Made by a program: the position numbers and the translations under genes. Positions 7,743 to 17,206 of a stretch of DNA of 35,363 nt are shown here, piece by piece. The notes beneath the pieces are model-generated. The model was not told the DNA's origin. It did not search any database and saw nothing but the letters and a program-made list of their open reading frames with translations. Source of the DNA: Candidatus Vogelbacteria bacterium RIFOXYD1_FULL_44_32 (GTDB lineage Bacteria > Patescibacteriota > Minisyncoccia > Phycocordibacterales > XYD1-FULL-46-19); the NCBI GenBank assembly GCA_001823065.1, contig MHTJ01000004.1:2476-37838 (forward strand), in the 5' to 3' direction. Within the stretch, counting starts at the first letter, position 1, and each line of letters starts with the position of its first letter.

Positions 7743-9317
7743 ATGGATGATAACCTGACTATTCCGGTAGCAACACTAGCTGGGGACCGTATTCCTTTTG
7801 ATGTTTTAAAATACATTCCAGAAGATTCGGCCAGTTACTACCAATTTATTCCGCTCAATTTTAAAGATGGGGTTCTTGCGGTGGGAATGGTGGACCCAGA
7901 CAATATTGAAGCGCGTGACGCTTTGCAATTTATTGTGTCTAAAAATAATATTCCGTTTAAGATTTTTATTCTGTCGACGGCTGATTTTAAGTTAGCACTG
8001 AAAAGCTACGAGGGACTGGGGGGGCAGGTAGATCGGGCGCTGAACGCTTTTGAAGCCGACGAGGTGATTGATAAAAAAACCTCGACCGAGCTGATTAAAG
8101 ATGGTGAGCAGAAAAAAGGTAATGGGCCGAATATTATTGAAGAGGCCCCAGTGACCAAAATTGTCGGGGTTATTTTACAACACGCCGCCGAGGGTAATGC
8201 TTCGGATATTCACATTGAGCCGATTGTTGATAAGGTGCGAGTCCGTTTTCGAGTGGATGGGATTTTATATACTAGTTTGTTTTTACCTAAAACTGTTCAC
8301 GATGCCGTGGTGGCTCGGATTAAAATTTTGACTAATATGAAATTGGACGAAAAACGTAAACCACAAGATGGGCGCTTTTCGGCTAAAATTGAAGACCGGA
8401 AAATAGATTTTCGTGTTTCCACTTTTCCGACCTATTTTGGGGAGAAGGTGGTACTACGTATTTTGGACCCGGAGAAGAAATTGGTTTCGCTCGAGTCGGT
8501 GGGTTTTTCTGGGCCCCAACTGACCTTGGTCGAAGAGTCGATCCAAAAACCGCATGGACTGATCTTGCTCACTGGCCCAACCGGCTCGGGTAAAACCACC
8601 ACTTTATACGCCATGTTAAATTCGTTGGAAAAAAATAAATATAATGTGGTGTCACTAGAAGACCCGATTGAATATGATATTGAGGGGGTCAATCAATCCC
8701 AAGTCCAAGCCGAAATCAATTATACTTTTGCCAATGGGTTGCGGTCTATCTTGCGTCAAGACCCGGATATTATTATGGTGGGTGAAATTCGTGATAAAGA
8801 AACCGCCAAGCTGGCGATCCAGGCCTCGCTCACTGGCCACCTAGTATTTTCTACCTTACACACCAACAGCGCGATCGGGGTGGTGCCCCGCTTGGTGGAT
8901 ATGGGGGTTGACCCTTACCTTATTCCGCCCACTTTGGTGATGGTGATTGGCCAACGGCTGGTGCCCCTTTTGGTGCCCGAGGCGCGCGAAGCCGTGCCAG
9001 TCGATGGTAGCTTGCAGGTGATGATTGATAAAGAATTTGAGGATTTACCAGCTGAGTACAAAAAAAATATTGCCATTCCCGATGTGGTCTATGAAGCCAA
9101 GTCTATTCCTAGCGCTCCGACGGGGACCAAGGGGCGGACAGCGGTATTTGAGTTTATCCAAATGGACCGGGAGCTAGAGCGACTGATTTTACGGAGCCCC
9201 AGCGAAGATGATATTTATCAACATGTGCGAGCCAAAGGGTTTACGACGATGCGGGAAGATGCCATGACCAAAGCTTTTGCGGGTTTGGTGCCGTGGTCGG
9301 AAGTGAATAAGCTTTAA
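7743..9317 (+). CDS. pilB: Type IV pilus extension ATPase PilB/GspE
   Basis: PilB is the cytoplasmic hexameric ATPase that drives pilin polymerisation. The N-terminal GspE-like domain spans about 1-120. The ATPase core has Walker A GPTGSGKTTTLY with K284, an Asp box, Walker B IIMVGEIRD and the His box SLTGHLVFSTLHTNSA. Length is 524. The C-terminal part, where family members normally carry two CxxC pairs for zinc after QRL, reads QRLVPLLVPEAREAVP and contains no cysteine in that segment. The enzyme otherwise looks intact, so the zinc lobe has been replaced rather than the gene inactivated. It is followed by pilT. Confidence 0.95.
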   Translation: MDDNLTIPVATLAGDRIPFDVLKYIPEDSASYYQFIPLNFKDGVLAVGMVDPDNIEARDALQFIVSKNNIPFKIFILSTADFKLALKSYEGLGGQVDRALNAFEADEVIDKKTSTELIKDGEQKKGNGPNIIEEAPVTKIVGVILQHAAEGNASDIHIEPIVDKVRVRFRVDGILYTSLFLPKTVHDAVVARIKILTNMKLDEKRKPQDGRFSAKIEDRKIDFRVSTFPTYFGEKVVLRILDPEKKLVSLESVGFSGPQLTLVEESIQKPHGLILLTGPTGSGKTTTLYAMLNSLEKNKYNVVSLEDPIEYDIEGVNQSQVQAEINYTFANGLRSILRQDPDIIMVGEIRDKETAKLAIQASLTGHLVFSTLHTNSAIGVVPRLVDMGVDPYLIPPTLVMVIGQRLVPLLVPEAREAVPVDGSLQVMIDKEFEDLPAEYKKNIAIPDVVYEAKSIPSAPTGTKGRTAVFEFIQMDRELERLILRSPSEDDIYQHVRAKGFTTMREDAMTKAFAGLVPWSEVNKL

Positions 9318-9341
9318 AAAACTTTACTGTGAGTAACTTGG

Positions 9342-9371
9342 TTGGTATTAGGGCGAGTCTCGTGCGATAAT
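9342..9371 (+). promoter_or_regulatory. Possible pilT promoter
   Basis: TTGGTA (9342-9347) and GATAAT (9366-9371), with an extended TGC just before it, are separated by 18 nt inside the 75-nt gap between pilB and pilT. This gap is much longer than others in the cluster, which supports a local promoter. Confidence 0.45.
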
Positions 9372-9392
9372 TAGCTTAAATAATTTATCATA

Positions 9393-10457
9393 ATGGCTGA
9401 CTACAAAAGACAACTAGACGATTTGATTTTAATTGTCACAAAAGAAGGGGCATCGGATTTGCATATCACCGCTGGGATGCACCCGTCGATTCGGGTATCG
9501 GGGGATCTTATTCCATTGGTCAACCAGCCAGTGCTGTCAGCCGACGACACCATGGGAATGGCGATGGAGATTTTAAACGAGGCCAACAAGTCGCGTTTTT
9601 TGGAAAGTAAAGAAATCGATTTTTCCTACAGTCCCGAGGGGGTGACGCGGTTTCGGGGTAATGCTTTTTTCCAACGAGGCTTGGTGGGGATCGCCCTCCG
9701 TCTCATCCCGTCTGACATTAAAAGCATAGAGGAATTAAACCTACCCGACCGCTTGGCCGAATTTACTCGGCGCAAACAGGGTTTCTTTCTGGTGGTGGGG
9801 CCGGTGGGGCAGGGTAAGTCCACTACGCTGGCTTCGATGGTAAATCTGATCAACAAAGAGCGGGCGGAGCATATTATTACCATTGAGGATCCAATTGAAT
9901 ATTTATTTACCAACGACCGCTCTATTATTGACCAACGAGAAATTCGTTTTGATACCAATGATTTTCATGCCGCTTTACAGTCGATGTTCCGCCAAGATGT
10001 CAATGTCGGGATGATCGGGGAAATGCGTAACCCGGAAACTATTAGTGCCGCGGTCACCGCCGCCGAAACGGGCCACCTTATTTTGTCCACTTTGCATACC
10101 AACAGTGCTTCGCAAACTATTGACCGGATTATTGATTCTTTTCCACCCAACCAACAACGCCAAATTCGGATTCAGCTCGCTGGTTCCTTGATTGGGATAT
10201 TTTCTCAGCGTCTCATGCCCCGCATCTCAGGGGGACTTATTCCGGCTTACGAGCTACTGGTGGACAACAATGCTGTGTCCAATCTCATCCGCGAGGGGCG
10301 GACTGCCGAAATCGATGTGGTGATCGAAACCGGCTCGGATAGTGGGATGATTGATCTAAACCATTCTTTGGCCGATTTGGTGCGCCAAGGTGAAATTTCG
10401 ACCGAAACCGCCTACCGTTTTAGTATGAACCCAAAAAGTTTGGACCGCCTCTTATAA
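9393..10457 (+). CDS. pilT: Type IV pilus retraction ATPase PilT
   Basis: This 354-residue protein is the hexameric ATPase that disassembles pili and powers twitching and uptake. The PilT pattern is clear: GASDLHITAG near the N-terminus, Walker A GPVGQGKSTTL with K142, Walker B VGMIGEMRNPET and the His box AAETGHLILSTLHTNSA. Length is normal. A retraction ATPase implies dynamic pili and not a simple pseudopilus. It sits between pilB and pilC. Confidence 0.95.
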   Translation: MADYKRQLDDLILIVTKEGASDLHITAGMHPSIRVSGDLIPLVNQPVLSADDTMGMAMEILNEANKSRFLESKEIDFSYSPEGVTRFRGNAFFQRGLVGIALRLIPSDIKSIEELNLPDRLAEFTRRKQGFFLVVGPVGQGKSTTLASMVNLINKERAEHIITIEDPIEYLFTNDRSIIDQREIRFDTNDFHAALQSMFRQDVNVGMIGEMRNPETISAAVTAAETGHLILSTLHTNSASQTIDRIIDSFPPNQQRQIRIQLAGSLIGIFSQRLMPRISGGLIPAYELLVDNNAVSNLIREGRTAEIDVVIETGSDSGMIDLNHSLADLVRQGEISTETAYRFSMNPKSLDRLL

Positions 10458-10469
10458 TCAATATTTACT

Positions 10470-11678
10470 ATGCTTTATTCCTACGAAGCCACCAACAAAA
10501 CCGGCCAGTCGCAAAACGGCAGTATCGAGGCCGGGAATCGTGATGTGGCCATTACCGCTCTCCAAAAACGGGGGTTAATTGTCATCAATATTAAGGAAGA
10601 AGGCGACCACGGGATTTGGAGCGCCAGTTTGTCGGCCTTTGTAAATCGCATTCACCCGCGTGATGTGGTGATTTTGTCCCGCCAGATTGCCACTTTGTTT
10701 GAAGCCAAAGTGTCGGTGCTTTCGACCTTTCGGCTCATCGCGGTCGAAAGCTCCAATCCGGTCCTCCAGAAAAAACTAATTCAGGTCACCGACGATATAA
10801 AAGGCGGGGTTCCTATTTCCACCGCGCTCGCTAAACACCCCGATGTTTTTACCGATTTTTATGTCAATATGGTGCGCTCGGGCGAGGAGTCGGGCAAGCT
10901 GTCCGAAACTTTCACTTATCTCGCCGACTATCTCGACCGGACTTACGCCCTAATGTCCAAGGCCAAAAATGCTTTGATTTACCCTATTTTCGTCATTTTG
11001 TCTTTTGCGGTGGTGATGATTCTAATGCTCGCGTTTGTGATTCCCCGGTTGTCCGAAATATTAATTGAAACTGGTCAAGAACTGCCGATTTATACGCGGA
11101 TGGTGATGGGGCTTAGCCAATTTACTGTCGATTATAGCTGGCTCTTGTTGTTTTTGGTGGTGGTCATTATTGTTTTTTTACTCAAATATATTCCCACCCC
11201 CAACGGCCGGATGGCCCTGTCTCGCTTTAAACTCTCGATTCCCTATGTGGGCACGCTTTACCGCAAGCTTTATTTATCCCGCGTGGCCGACAATCTAAAC
11301 ACCCTCATTACTTCTGGGGTGTCCATGGTGCGTTCGATTGAAATTACCGCCGAGGTGGTAGGTAATGATGTCTTCCGCGAAATTTTAGAGGAGACAGCCG
11401 AGTTGGTAAAATCGGGTAATGCCGTCTCAGATATTTTGTCGCGCCATAAAGAGGTGCCGAGTATTATGAGTCAGATGATCAAGGTGGGCGAGGAGTCGGG
11501 TAAGCTGACTTTTGTGCTCGCGACTTTGTCCAAGTTTTATCAACGGGAGGTGGATAATGAGGTTGATACCTTGGTGGGGCTCATTGAGCCAGCGATGATC
11601 GTGCTTTTGGGCCTGGCCGTGGGTATCCTGCTCACTTCGGTCCTTGTCCCCATCTACAACGTTGCCTCGGGATTTTAG
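10470..11678 (+). CDS. pilC: Type IV pilus inner-membrane platform protein PilC/GspF
   Basis: PilC is the membrane platform on which PilB and PilT act. The 402-residue protein has the N-terminal YEATNKTGQSQNGSIEA block and two GspF repeats. The repeats include RSGEESGKLSETFTYLADYL (about 132-151) and KVGEESGKLTFVLATLSKFY (about 335-354). Three membrane helices are at about 170-192, 220-240 and 378-398. Length is usual. It closes the assembly-machine part of the cluster, and promoters for the pilin genes follow it. Confidence 0.95.
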   Translation: MLYSYEATNKTGQSQNGSIEAGNRDVAITALQKRGLIVINIKEEGDHGIWSASLSAFVNRIHPRDVVILSRQIATLFEAKVSVLSTFRLIAVESSNPVLQKKLIQVTDDIKGGVPISTALAKHPDVFTDFYVNMVRSGEESGKLSETFTYLADYLDRTYALMSKAKNALIYPIFVILSFAVVMILMLAFVIPRLSEILIETGQELPIYTRMVMGLSQFTVDYSWLLLFLVVVIIVFLLKYIPTPNGRMALSRFKLSIPYVGTLYRKLYLSRVADNLNTLITSGVSMVRSIEITAEVVGNDVFREILEETAELVKSGNAVSDILSRHKEVPSIMSQMIKVGEESGKLTFVLATLSKFYQREVDNEVDTLVGLIEPAMIVLLGLAVGILLTSVLVPIYNVASGF

Positions 11679-11689
11679 GCGGGTATAAT
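11662..11689 (+). promoter_or_regulatory. Pilin promoter P1
   Basis: TTGCCT (11662-11667) and TATAAT (11684-11689) are separated by 16 nt, close to a consensus housekeeping promoter. The -35 overlaps the 3' end of pilC. Confidence 0.65.
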
Positions 11690-11728
11690 AGGGAGACCAT
11701 TAAATTTATATCCATAAGTTAGAACCGG

Positions 11729-11737
11729 TGGTATAAT
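11729..11737 (+). promoter_or_regulatory. Pilin promoter P2 (extended -10)
   Basis: TG-G-TATAAT is an extended -10 element about 50 nt before the first pilin start. Together with P1 it gives two tandem promoters, which fits high expression of the pilin genes relative to the assembly genes. Confidence 0.55.
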
Positions 11738-11789
11738 GGTCGTAGTTTAAATAATTATAAATTAGTCGGTTAAAAATTAATTAAATAAT

Positions 11790-12173
<384 letters not shown>

Positions 12174-12211
12174 ATTTAGATTTTGAAAGTGTATATAATA
12201 CATAAATTATA

Positions 12212-12658
12212 ATGGTAAAAATAAAATCAGAATCTGGTTTCACCCTTATTGAGCTTCTGGTCGTTATCGCCATCATCGGTATTTTGTCAGGGATAGTGAT
12301 TACGGCTTTAGGTGGGGCGAGGACAAAAGCCAAGGATGCTAAAATAAAATCTGAACTTATTGGTTTTCGAACTGCTGCACAGTTATACTATCTAGAAAAT
12401 GGTAATAAATATTCTGATTTGATATGTGGGAGCATTAATTCAGCATTGGTTAATAAAACAACAAGGCCGTACTACGATTCTATAAATAAGGCCAATGGCG
12501 TTGCCCCCATTGCTTGTCGTGCTAATATAAACGCATACGCGATTTCTTCAGTTATGGTTAGCGACCCTACTAAACACTTCTGTGTTGATAATGGTGGGTA
12601 TGCCGGGGAAGGGACAAAGGTGGCACAAGTGGTCGCAGGTACCATTAAGTGTGAGTAG
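12212..12658 (+). CDS. Type IV pilin 2
   Basis: This 148-residue pilin has leader MVKIKSESG, cleavage before FTLIELLVV, the helix LLVVIAIIGILSGIVITAL and the C-terminal block FCVDNGGYAG. The first 40 residues are nearly identical to pilin 3, and the DNA in this segment is nearly identical too. The globular regions differ. TATAAT at 12194-12199 sits 12 nt before the ATG and could give a short-leader transcript. Confidence 0.9.
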   Translation: MVKIKSESGFTLIELLVVIAIIGILSGIVITALGGARTKAKDAKIKSELIGFRTAAQLYYLENGNKYSDLICGSINSALVNKTTRPYYDSINKANGVAPIACRANINAYAISSVMVSDPTKHFCVDNGGYAGEGTKVAQVVAGTIKCE

Positions 12659-12757
12659 AAGTATATTTCTCCTCCACCTAAAAATATTTTAGTGGTAAGC
12701 GCCAAATACCATCTGTATGAAATATAGATTTAATAGTAAGGATTATAAAATCAGCTT

Positions 12758-13300
12758 ATGAATAACAAAGGTTTTACTCTCATTGAGCTTCTGGTCGTTA
12801 TCGCCATCATCGGTATTTTGTCGGGGATAGTTATTACCGCTTTGGGTGGGGCACAGACGAAAGCCAAAGATGCCAAAATCCAATCAGAAATGGGGCAGTT
12901 GCGTTCGGCGGCGGAGCTTTATGCTCTGAGCAATAACAATACTTATGGTAAAGGTGGACTGAATGGACGTGACACACTTGGCTGTACTGATTCGGCGGGT
13001 ATGTTTCAGGATCCAACCCTGGTTAAATATATCTCTAGTATATTGTCTAATGTAAAAATAGGTTCAACTTATGTACAGTGCGTGACTCGTCCTAGTGGGA
13101 CAACAAATGCCACGTCGTGGGCAGTAGTAGCTCTTTTGCCAAGTAGTTCGGTCCCTACTGATGAGAAGTGGTGGTGTGTAGACTCTAGTGGCTATAATGG
13201 CAAAGTTATTTATGGTGTTTCCGGTGGCCCAAGGTGGTTTAAAAGTGGTGGTGGTAGAGAAAGTAGAAAAATTGAGTGTAACCCGGTTACAACTTCTTAA
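12758..13300 (+). CDS. Type IV pilin 3
   Basis: This 180-residue pilin has leader MNNKG, then FTLIELLVVIAIIGILSGIV and the block WCVDSSGYNG near the C-terminus. It is longer than pilins 1 and 2, mainly in the globular region, and carries four cysteines that may pair. It ends the pilin trio and is followed by a strong terminator, so the three pilins probably form one transcription unit. Confidence 0.9.
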   Translation: MNNKGFTLIELLVVIAIIGILSGIVITALGGAQTKAKDAKIQSEMGQLRSAAELYALSNNNTYGKGGLNGRDTLGCTDSAGMFQDPTLVKYISSILSNVKIGSTYVQCVTRPSGTTNATSWAVVALLPSSSVPTDEKWWCVDSSGYNGKVIYGVSGGPRWFKSGGGRESRKIECNPVTTS

Positions 13301-13310
13301 AAATTTACCA

Positions 13311-13335
13311 CCCCGCCGAGCGAAGCTCGGCGGGG
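13311..13335 (+). terminator. Terminator after the pilin trio
   Basis: CCCCGCCGAGC and GCTCGGCGGGG form a perfect 11-bp stem around a GAA loop, followed by a GTTTAGGTTT tail. Confidence 0.85.
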
Positions 13336-13435
13336 GTTTAGGTTTGGATTAGTTAATCATCACAATGTGGATAAGGTTTGGCTGGGTTTTGGTGGGGAAA
13401 ATGCTATGATTAGTTAAATAATCTAGCTAATAAAT

Positions 13436-15250
13436 ATGTCTAAAAAACTCTTGCCTTTTTTAGGGTTACTCATCTTGGTTTTAGTCACGGCTTCGATTTT
13501 GCCAGCTGGTGACGGGGCAAAAAAGGCGGCCGCCGCTGACAATGAACTCACCGGCTATCTCTGGAGCTCCAACATTGGCTGGATTAGCTTAAATTGTGCC
13601 AATACTGCGACTTGTAGTGTTTCAAATTATAAAGTCAGTAAACAAGCTAGTGGTTTTTTGGCTGGTTACGGCTGGAGCTCCAACATTGGCTGGGTAGATT
13701 TTGCTCCGGCTACTCGAAATTATCCGGTCGGGTCGGGGACCCTTGCAGGTCAGGCTCGTTTTGATGGCAATAAGCTGAAAGGTTGGATTAAAGCCCTTTC
13801 AAATGGTGGGGGTTGGGACGGGTGGATTAGTCTAGCTGGGCGTACTACCGCTGGCGGGGCTTATGGTCCAGTTTACAACCCAAATCCAGTACCACCCGCT
13901 ACTCAATTTTCCGGTTTTGCTTGGGGTGGTGACGTGGTGGGTTGGGTTGATTTCCAATATGCTAGTTGTCCAAGTTGTACAGCCAATCCGGCCTATGTTC
14001 TAAACCTAACGCCAAGCGGTATGGTCACAGGTGAAAAAGTGACTTTCTCTGACCCAGTGGGCGCCGAATGTACAACCAATATTCTTTGTTCGCGGACTTA
14101 TCCTACTGCTAGAAATGTGACCCTGACCGCAACTATAGGTGCTGGGCGCCAAGTGACTTGGGGCGGGGCGGTGCCAGCCATTTGCGCTAACCATAGTAGT
14201 ACCTGCATGGTAGCGGTGGACAGCATAAAAAATGTCTCCGTGGCGTTTGGGGGAGGAGGCGGTGTGGATAAAAATTTAGGTGTCACTATCACTGGTGACG
14301 GCAGTGGCCGAGTCACTTCCAATCCGTCTGGTATCAATTGTACTTCGGGTACTTGTAACCAGAGTTATCCTACTGGTACAGTGGTAACTTTGACTCGGAC
14401 TGTCGACGCTAACTCTACCTTTGTTAGTTGGGGTGGAGCCTGTACTGGGACGGCGGCTACTTGTAGCGTGACAATGAGTGTCGCCCGAGATGTCACCGCG
14501 GAATTCCATTGTGTTATTAATTGTGGCGGTGATGGCGATCCTGATTTGACAGTGGAAATTGTTGGTAACGGGACTGTTACTGGTGCTGGTAATGATATAG
14601 ATTGTACACGCGCAAACGGTTCCTATAGTGGTGTTTGTAGTATAGAAAATATCAGTAATGCGACTGACTATATTTTAGGAGCTACTCCGGCTAGTGGATT
14701 TTCATTTAGTGATTGGGCTGGTTGCGATTCAGTTAATAATCAGACCTGTAATGTAAGCATTGACTCAAGTAGTAAAACGGTAACCGCGACATTTGATGGT
14801 GGGACGTGTACCCCAGGCGAATCAGGTTGTCCTCCAACTAATTTATTTACCCTAGCGTGTTCGACGGGTTACCAAGGGGCCTGTGCTATTACCTTTAACT
14901 GTGATATCGAAGCCAACTGTGCTTCACGGGGAATCTACTCGCAAAACAAAGCGACAATTACCTCAAATTATAGTAGTGTCCAGTATGCGATTGAAAACTT
15001 ATCTAGTCCGTTGTTTGAAGTTCATATTTGTACTGATCCATCTTCCTTTATTGGGTGTTCAGTCGATTTACCGGAAGGACGCACTGGTACACCTCTATAT
15101 TTGCGTTTTTACAAAATACCTAATGCTAATCCACGGACGGCTTATTATTCAACCGATTTAGTGGGGACAGCCTATTCTGACGCTGGTGATCCGACTACAA
15201 CAACTAAAAAAATCTGGCTCAACTTTACCAACAGTGCCGGAACGCAATAA
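13436..15250 (+). CDS. Exported repeat protein with WSSNIGW and disulfide-rich repeats
   Basis: This 604-residue protein has a signal peptide (about 1-35, ending in AAAADNE). It then carries three tryptophan repeats of the form GYxWSSNIGWxxx at about 39-52, 78-90 and 159-173, and at least three repeats of about 75-85 residues between about 190 and 455. The latter have the pattern of bacterial InlB B-like/fibronectin-type surface repeats: VTGDGSGRVTSNPSG, CTSGTC, YPTGTVVTLT, FVSWGGACTGTAATC. Each has paired cysteines. There is no C-terminal sorting signal. It lies inside the pilus cluster, just before pilD. A pilus-associated or surface adhesin role is inferred from this context. The family itself is uncharacterised. 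Confidence 0.75.
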   Translation: MSKKLLPFLGLLILVLVTASILPAGDGAKKAAAADNELTGYLWSSNIGWISLNCANTATCSVSNYKVSKQASGFLAGYGWSSNIGWVDFAPATRNYPVGSGTLAGQARFDGNKLKGWIKALSNGGGWDGWISLAGRTTAGGAYGPVYNPNPVPPATQFSGFAWGGDVVGWVDFQYASCPSCTANPAYVLNLTPSGMVTGEKVTFSDPVGAECTTNILCSRTYPTARNVTLTATIGAGRQVTWGGAVPAICANHSSTCMVAVDSIKNVSVAFGGGGGVDKNLGVTITGDGSGRVTSNPSGINCTSGTCNQSYPTGTVVTLTRTVDANSTFVSWGGACTGTAATCSVTMSVARDVTAEFHCVINCGGDGDPDLTVEIVGNGTVTGAGNDIDCTRANGSYSGVCSIENISNATDYILGATPASGFSFSDWAGCDSVNNQTCNVSIDSSSKTVTATFDGGTCTPGESGCPPTNLFTLACSTGYQGACAITFNCDIEANCASRGIYSQNKATITSNYSSVQYAIENLSSPLFEVHICTDPSSFIGCSVDLPEGRTGTPLYLRFYKIPNANPRTAYYSTDLVGTAYSDAGDPTTTTKKIWLNFTNSAGTQ

Positions 15251-15253
15251 AGC

Positions 15254-16078
15254 ATGGAAACCATCTTTATTATTTTAGCGACGGTATTAGGTCTCATTGT
15301 CGGGAGTTTCTTAAATGTCGTCATTTTACGCTATAACACTGGGCTGACTCTAAATGGTCGGTCTATGTGCCTAGCTTGTCGCCGACAACTGACCTGGTCA
15401 GAATTAATCCCAGTCTGGAGTTACTTCGCCCAAAAAGGGAAATGTCGCGGTTGTGAGAGTAAAATAGCAGTCCAATATGTGGTGGTAGAAATCCTGACAG
15501 CCCTGATATTTTTGTTTATTGCTCTATCAGCCAGCTCGACCTATGTCGCTGGCGAATATTTTCAGGAGCTACGATATATTTTGTGGGGTGGGGTAGTGTC
15601 GGCGGTACTGGTGGTAATCGCCGGCTATGATTTGCGTCATAAAATAATTCCCGATGAATTGGTTTATATTTTTATGGCGGTGGCCACTTTGTCAGTCTTT
15701 ATCGTTCATCTCCATTTTGGTTTTCGGGAATTGGTTTGGGTTTTACACGGGCTGTATTCGGGGGGAATTTTGTTTGCTCTTTTTTGGGCGATTTGGCATT
15801 TTTCTGATGGCCGTCTGATGGGTTTTGGCGATGCCAAGCTGGTGTTTGGGATAGGTTTATGGCTGGGTCTTAAGGCCTCGTTTATCTCGCTTCTAATCGC
15901 TTTTGTCACCGGTGCTGTGGTCGGCCTCATCTTGATTGGTCTCAAAAACCATAAAAATTTGCCGAAATATTTACGGGTTTATACAATGAAAAGCGAATTG
16001 CCTTTTGCCCCATTTCTCGCTCTGGGTGCTATTTTAAGCTTTATTTTGCTAGCTCATGCGACACCAATTGCTTTCTAA
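15254..16078 (+). CDS. pilD: Prepilin peptidase / N-methyltransferase PilD
   Basis: PilD cleaves leaders of pilins in the membrane and methylates the new N-terminus. All key residues are present: the cysteine pairs C39/C42 and C64/C67 of the zinc-stabilised methyltransferase domain, and catalytic aspartates D126 (in YDLRHKIIPD) and D193 (in GFGDAK). Several membrane helices follow. At 274 residues it is full length. It starts 3 nt after the repeat-protein stop, and its 3' end overlaps the next pilin-like gene by 23 nt. Confidence 0.95.
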   Translation: METIFIILATVLGLIVGSFLNVVILRYNTGLTLNGRSMCLACRRQLTWSELIPVWSYFAQKGKCRGCESKIAVQYVVVEILTALIFLFIALSASSTYVAGEYFQELRYILWGGVVSAVLVVIAGYDLRHKIIPDELVYIFMAVATLSVFIVHLHFGFRELVWVLHGLYSGGILFALFWAIWHFSDGRLMGFGDAKLVFGIGLWLGLKASFISLLIAFVTGAVVGLILIGLKNHKNLPKYLRVYTMKSELPFAPFLALGAILSFILLAHATPIAF

Positions 16079-16676
16079 AACTAAAAAGAGACAGGCCGGC
16101 TTCACGATGCTCGAAATGATGGTCGTGGTGGCCATTGTGCTAGCGATGACCTCGATTGTCATTATGTATATTCCGCAGTTTCGCGACCGCTCGGCGCTGG
16201 ACCTAGTGGCGCAAGACATCGCTATCACTATCCGTTCGGCCCAAGTCTATGCCTCAGGGGGCAAGATCCCAGCTGGTGCCACGGAAACTAAACCAAGCTA
16301 CGGGGTGCATTTTTCGACGGAGACAACTGGCAGTAAAAATCGCGAATTTTATTTATATACTAATAATGTAGGAAATGTGGGTTTTGCTGGTTTAGCGCCG
16401 GGTGACCCAGGAGTATTTGATTATAAGCTACACGCAATTACTGTGGCTCGTATCTGTGTTGACGGTGGTCAATGTGATGAAATAGAGACACTAGATGTCA
16501 TTTATACTCGTCCCCAGCTGGGTGCTAAAATATATATCGGCGGTAATTATGGTCAAGGGGAAAATAAAAATAGTGCCGAAATATATATTAAGGCCGACAA
16601 AACTGGTAAAGAAAAAATGATTATTGTACGGAGTAATGGGCAAATTAGTGTGGAAAATGTGGTTGAAACTCCATGA
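16056..16676 (+). CDS. Minor pilin-like protein (GspH/FimT type)
   Basis: This 206-residue protein has leader MRHQLLSKTKKRQAG and then FTMLEMMVVVAIVLAMTSIVI, a prepilin signature with Glu at +5. A short N-terminal helix and a beta-rich remainder fit GspH/FimT-type minor pilins. The ATG lies inside pilD, and no later start would leave an intact leader, so the 23-nt overlap is likely real. It is followed by a 4-nt ATGA overlap with the next gene. Confidence 0.85.
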   Translation: MRHQLLSKTKKRQAGFTMLEMMVVVAIVLAMTSIVIMYIPQFRDRSALDLVAQDIAITIRSAQVYASGGKIPAGATETKPSYGVHFSTETTGSKNREFYLYTNNVGNVGFAGLAPGDPGVFDYKLHAITVARICVDGGQCDEIETLDVIYTRPQLGAKIYIGGNYGQGENKNSAEIYIKADKTGKEKMIIVRSNGQISVENVVETP

Positions 16677-17206
16677 TAAAAAATAAATTTAAAACTAAAC
16701 GAGGATTTACCCTAATTGAGCTAATGGTCTCGGTATCGATTTTTGCGATTGTCACCCTTATTACCAGTGGTTCGTTTATTGTGCTCGCTAATATTTACCG
16801 TAAAGTTCAAAGCAACCGGGCAATCATTGATAATTTAAACTTAGCGATGGATACCATGACTTTACAAATTCGCGAAGGGGAAAATTATTCGATTGGGGGC
16901 GACCAATTTAGTTTTGATGAATATCGGATAGTGGAGGGTACAACATACGAAAGACAGAGAACTGTTACTTATAAACTAGAAGGGACTGTTTTGCAGGAAT
17001 GTGATGATCTTATCAATGATTGTACTGATCTTACCTCAAGGGAAATAGAAATATCTCGCTTAAACTTTGATGTGAGGGGTGGTGCTAATGAGGGTAAGCT
17101 AGTGACGATAGTGATGAAAGGCAAGGCTAAAAATAAACAAGGGCTGGAAACAGAATTTCTACTCCAAACTTCGCTGGCCCAACGTAATAAGAGAAATAAT
17201 ATATGA
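16673..17206 (+). CDS. Minor pilin-like protein (PilW/GspJ type)
   Basis: This 177-residue protein has leader MIKNKFKTKRG and then FTLIELMVSVSIFAIVTLI. The region after the helix (YRKVQSNRAIIDNLNLAMDTMTLQIREG) resembles PilW/GspJ proteins, which form the tip of the pilus or pseudopilus. Start and stop overlap neighbours by ATGA, indicating translational coupling. Assignment within minor pilins is by pattern and gene order. Confidence 0.8.
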   Translation: MIKNKFKTKRGFTLIELMVSVSIFAIVTLITSGSFIVLANIYRKVQSNRAIIDNLNLAMDTMTLQIREGENYSIGGDQFSFDEYRIVEGTTYERQRTVTYKLEGTVLQECDDLINDCTDLTSREIEISRLNFDVRGGANEGKLVTIVMKGKAKNKQGLETEFLLQTSLAQRNKRNNI

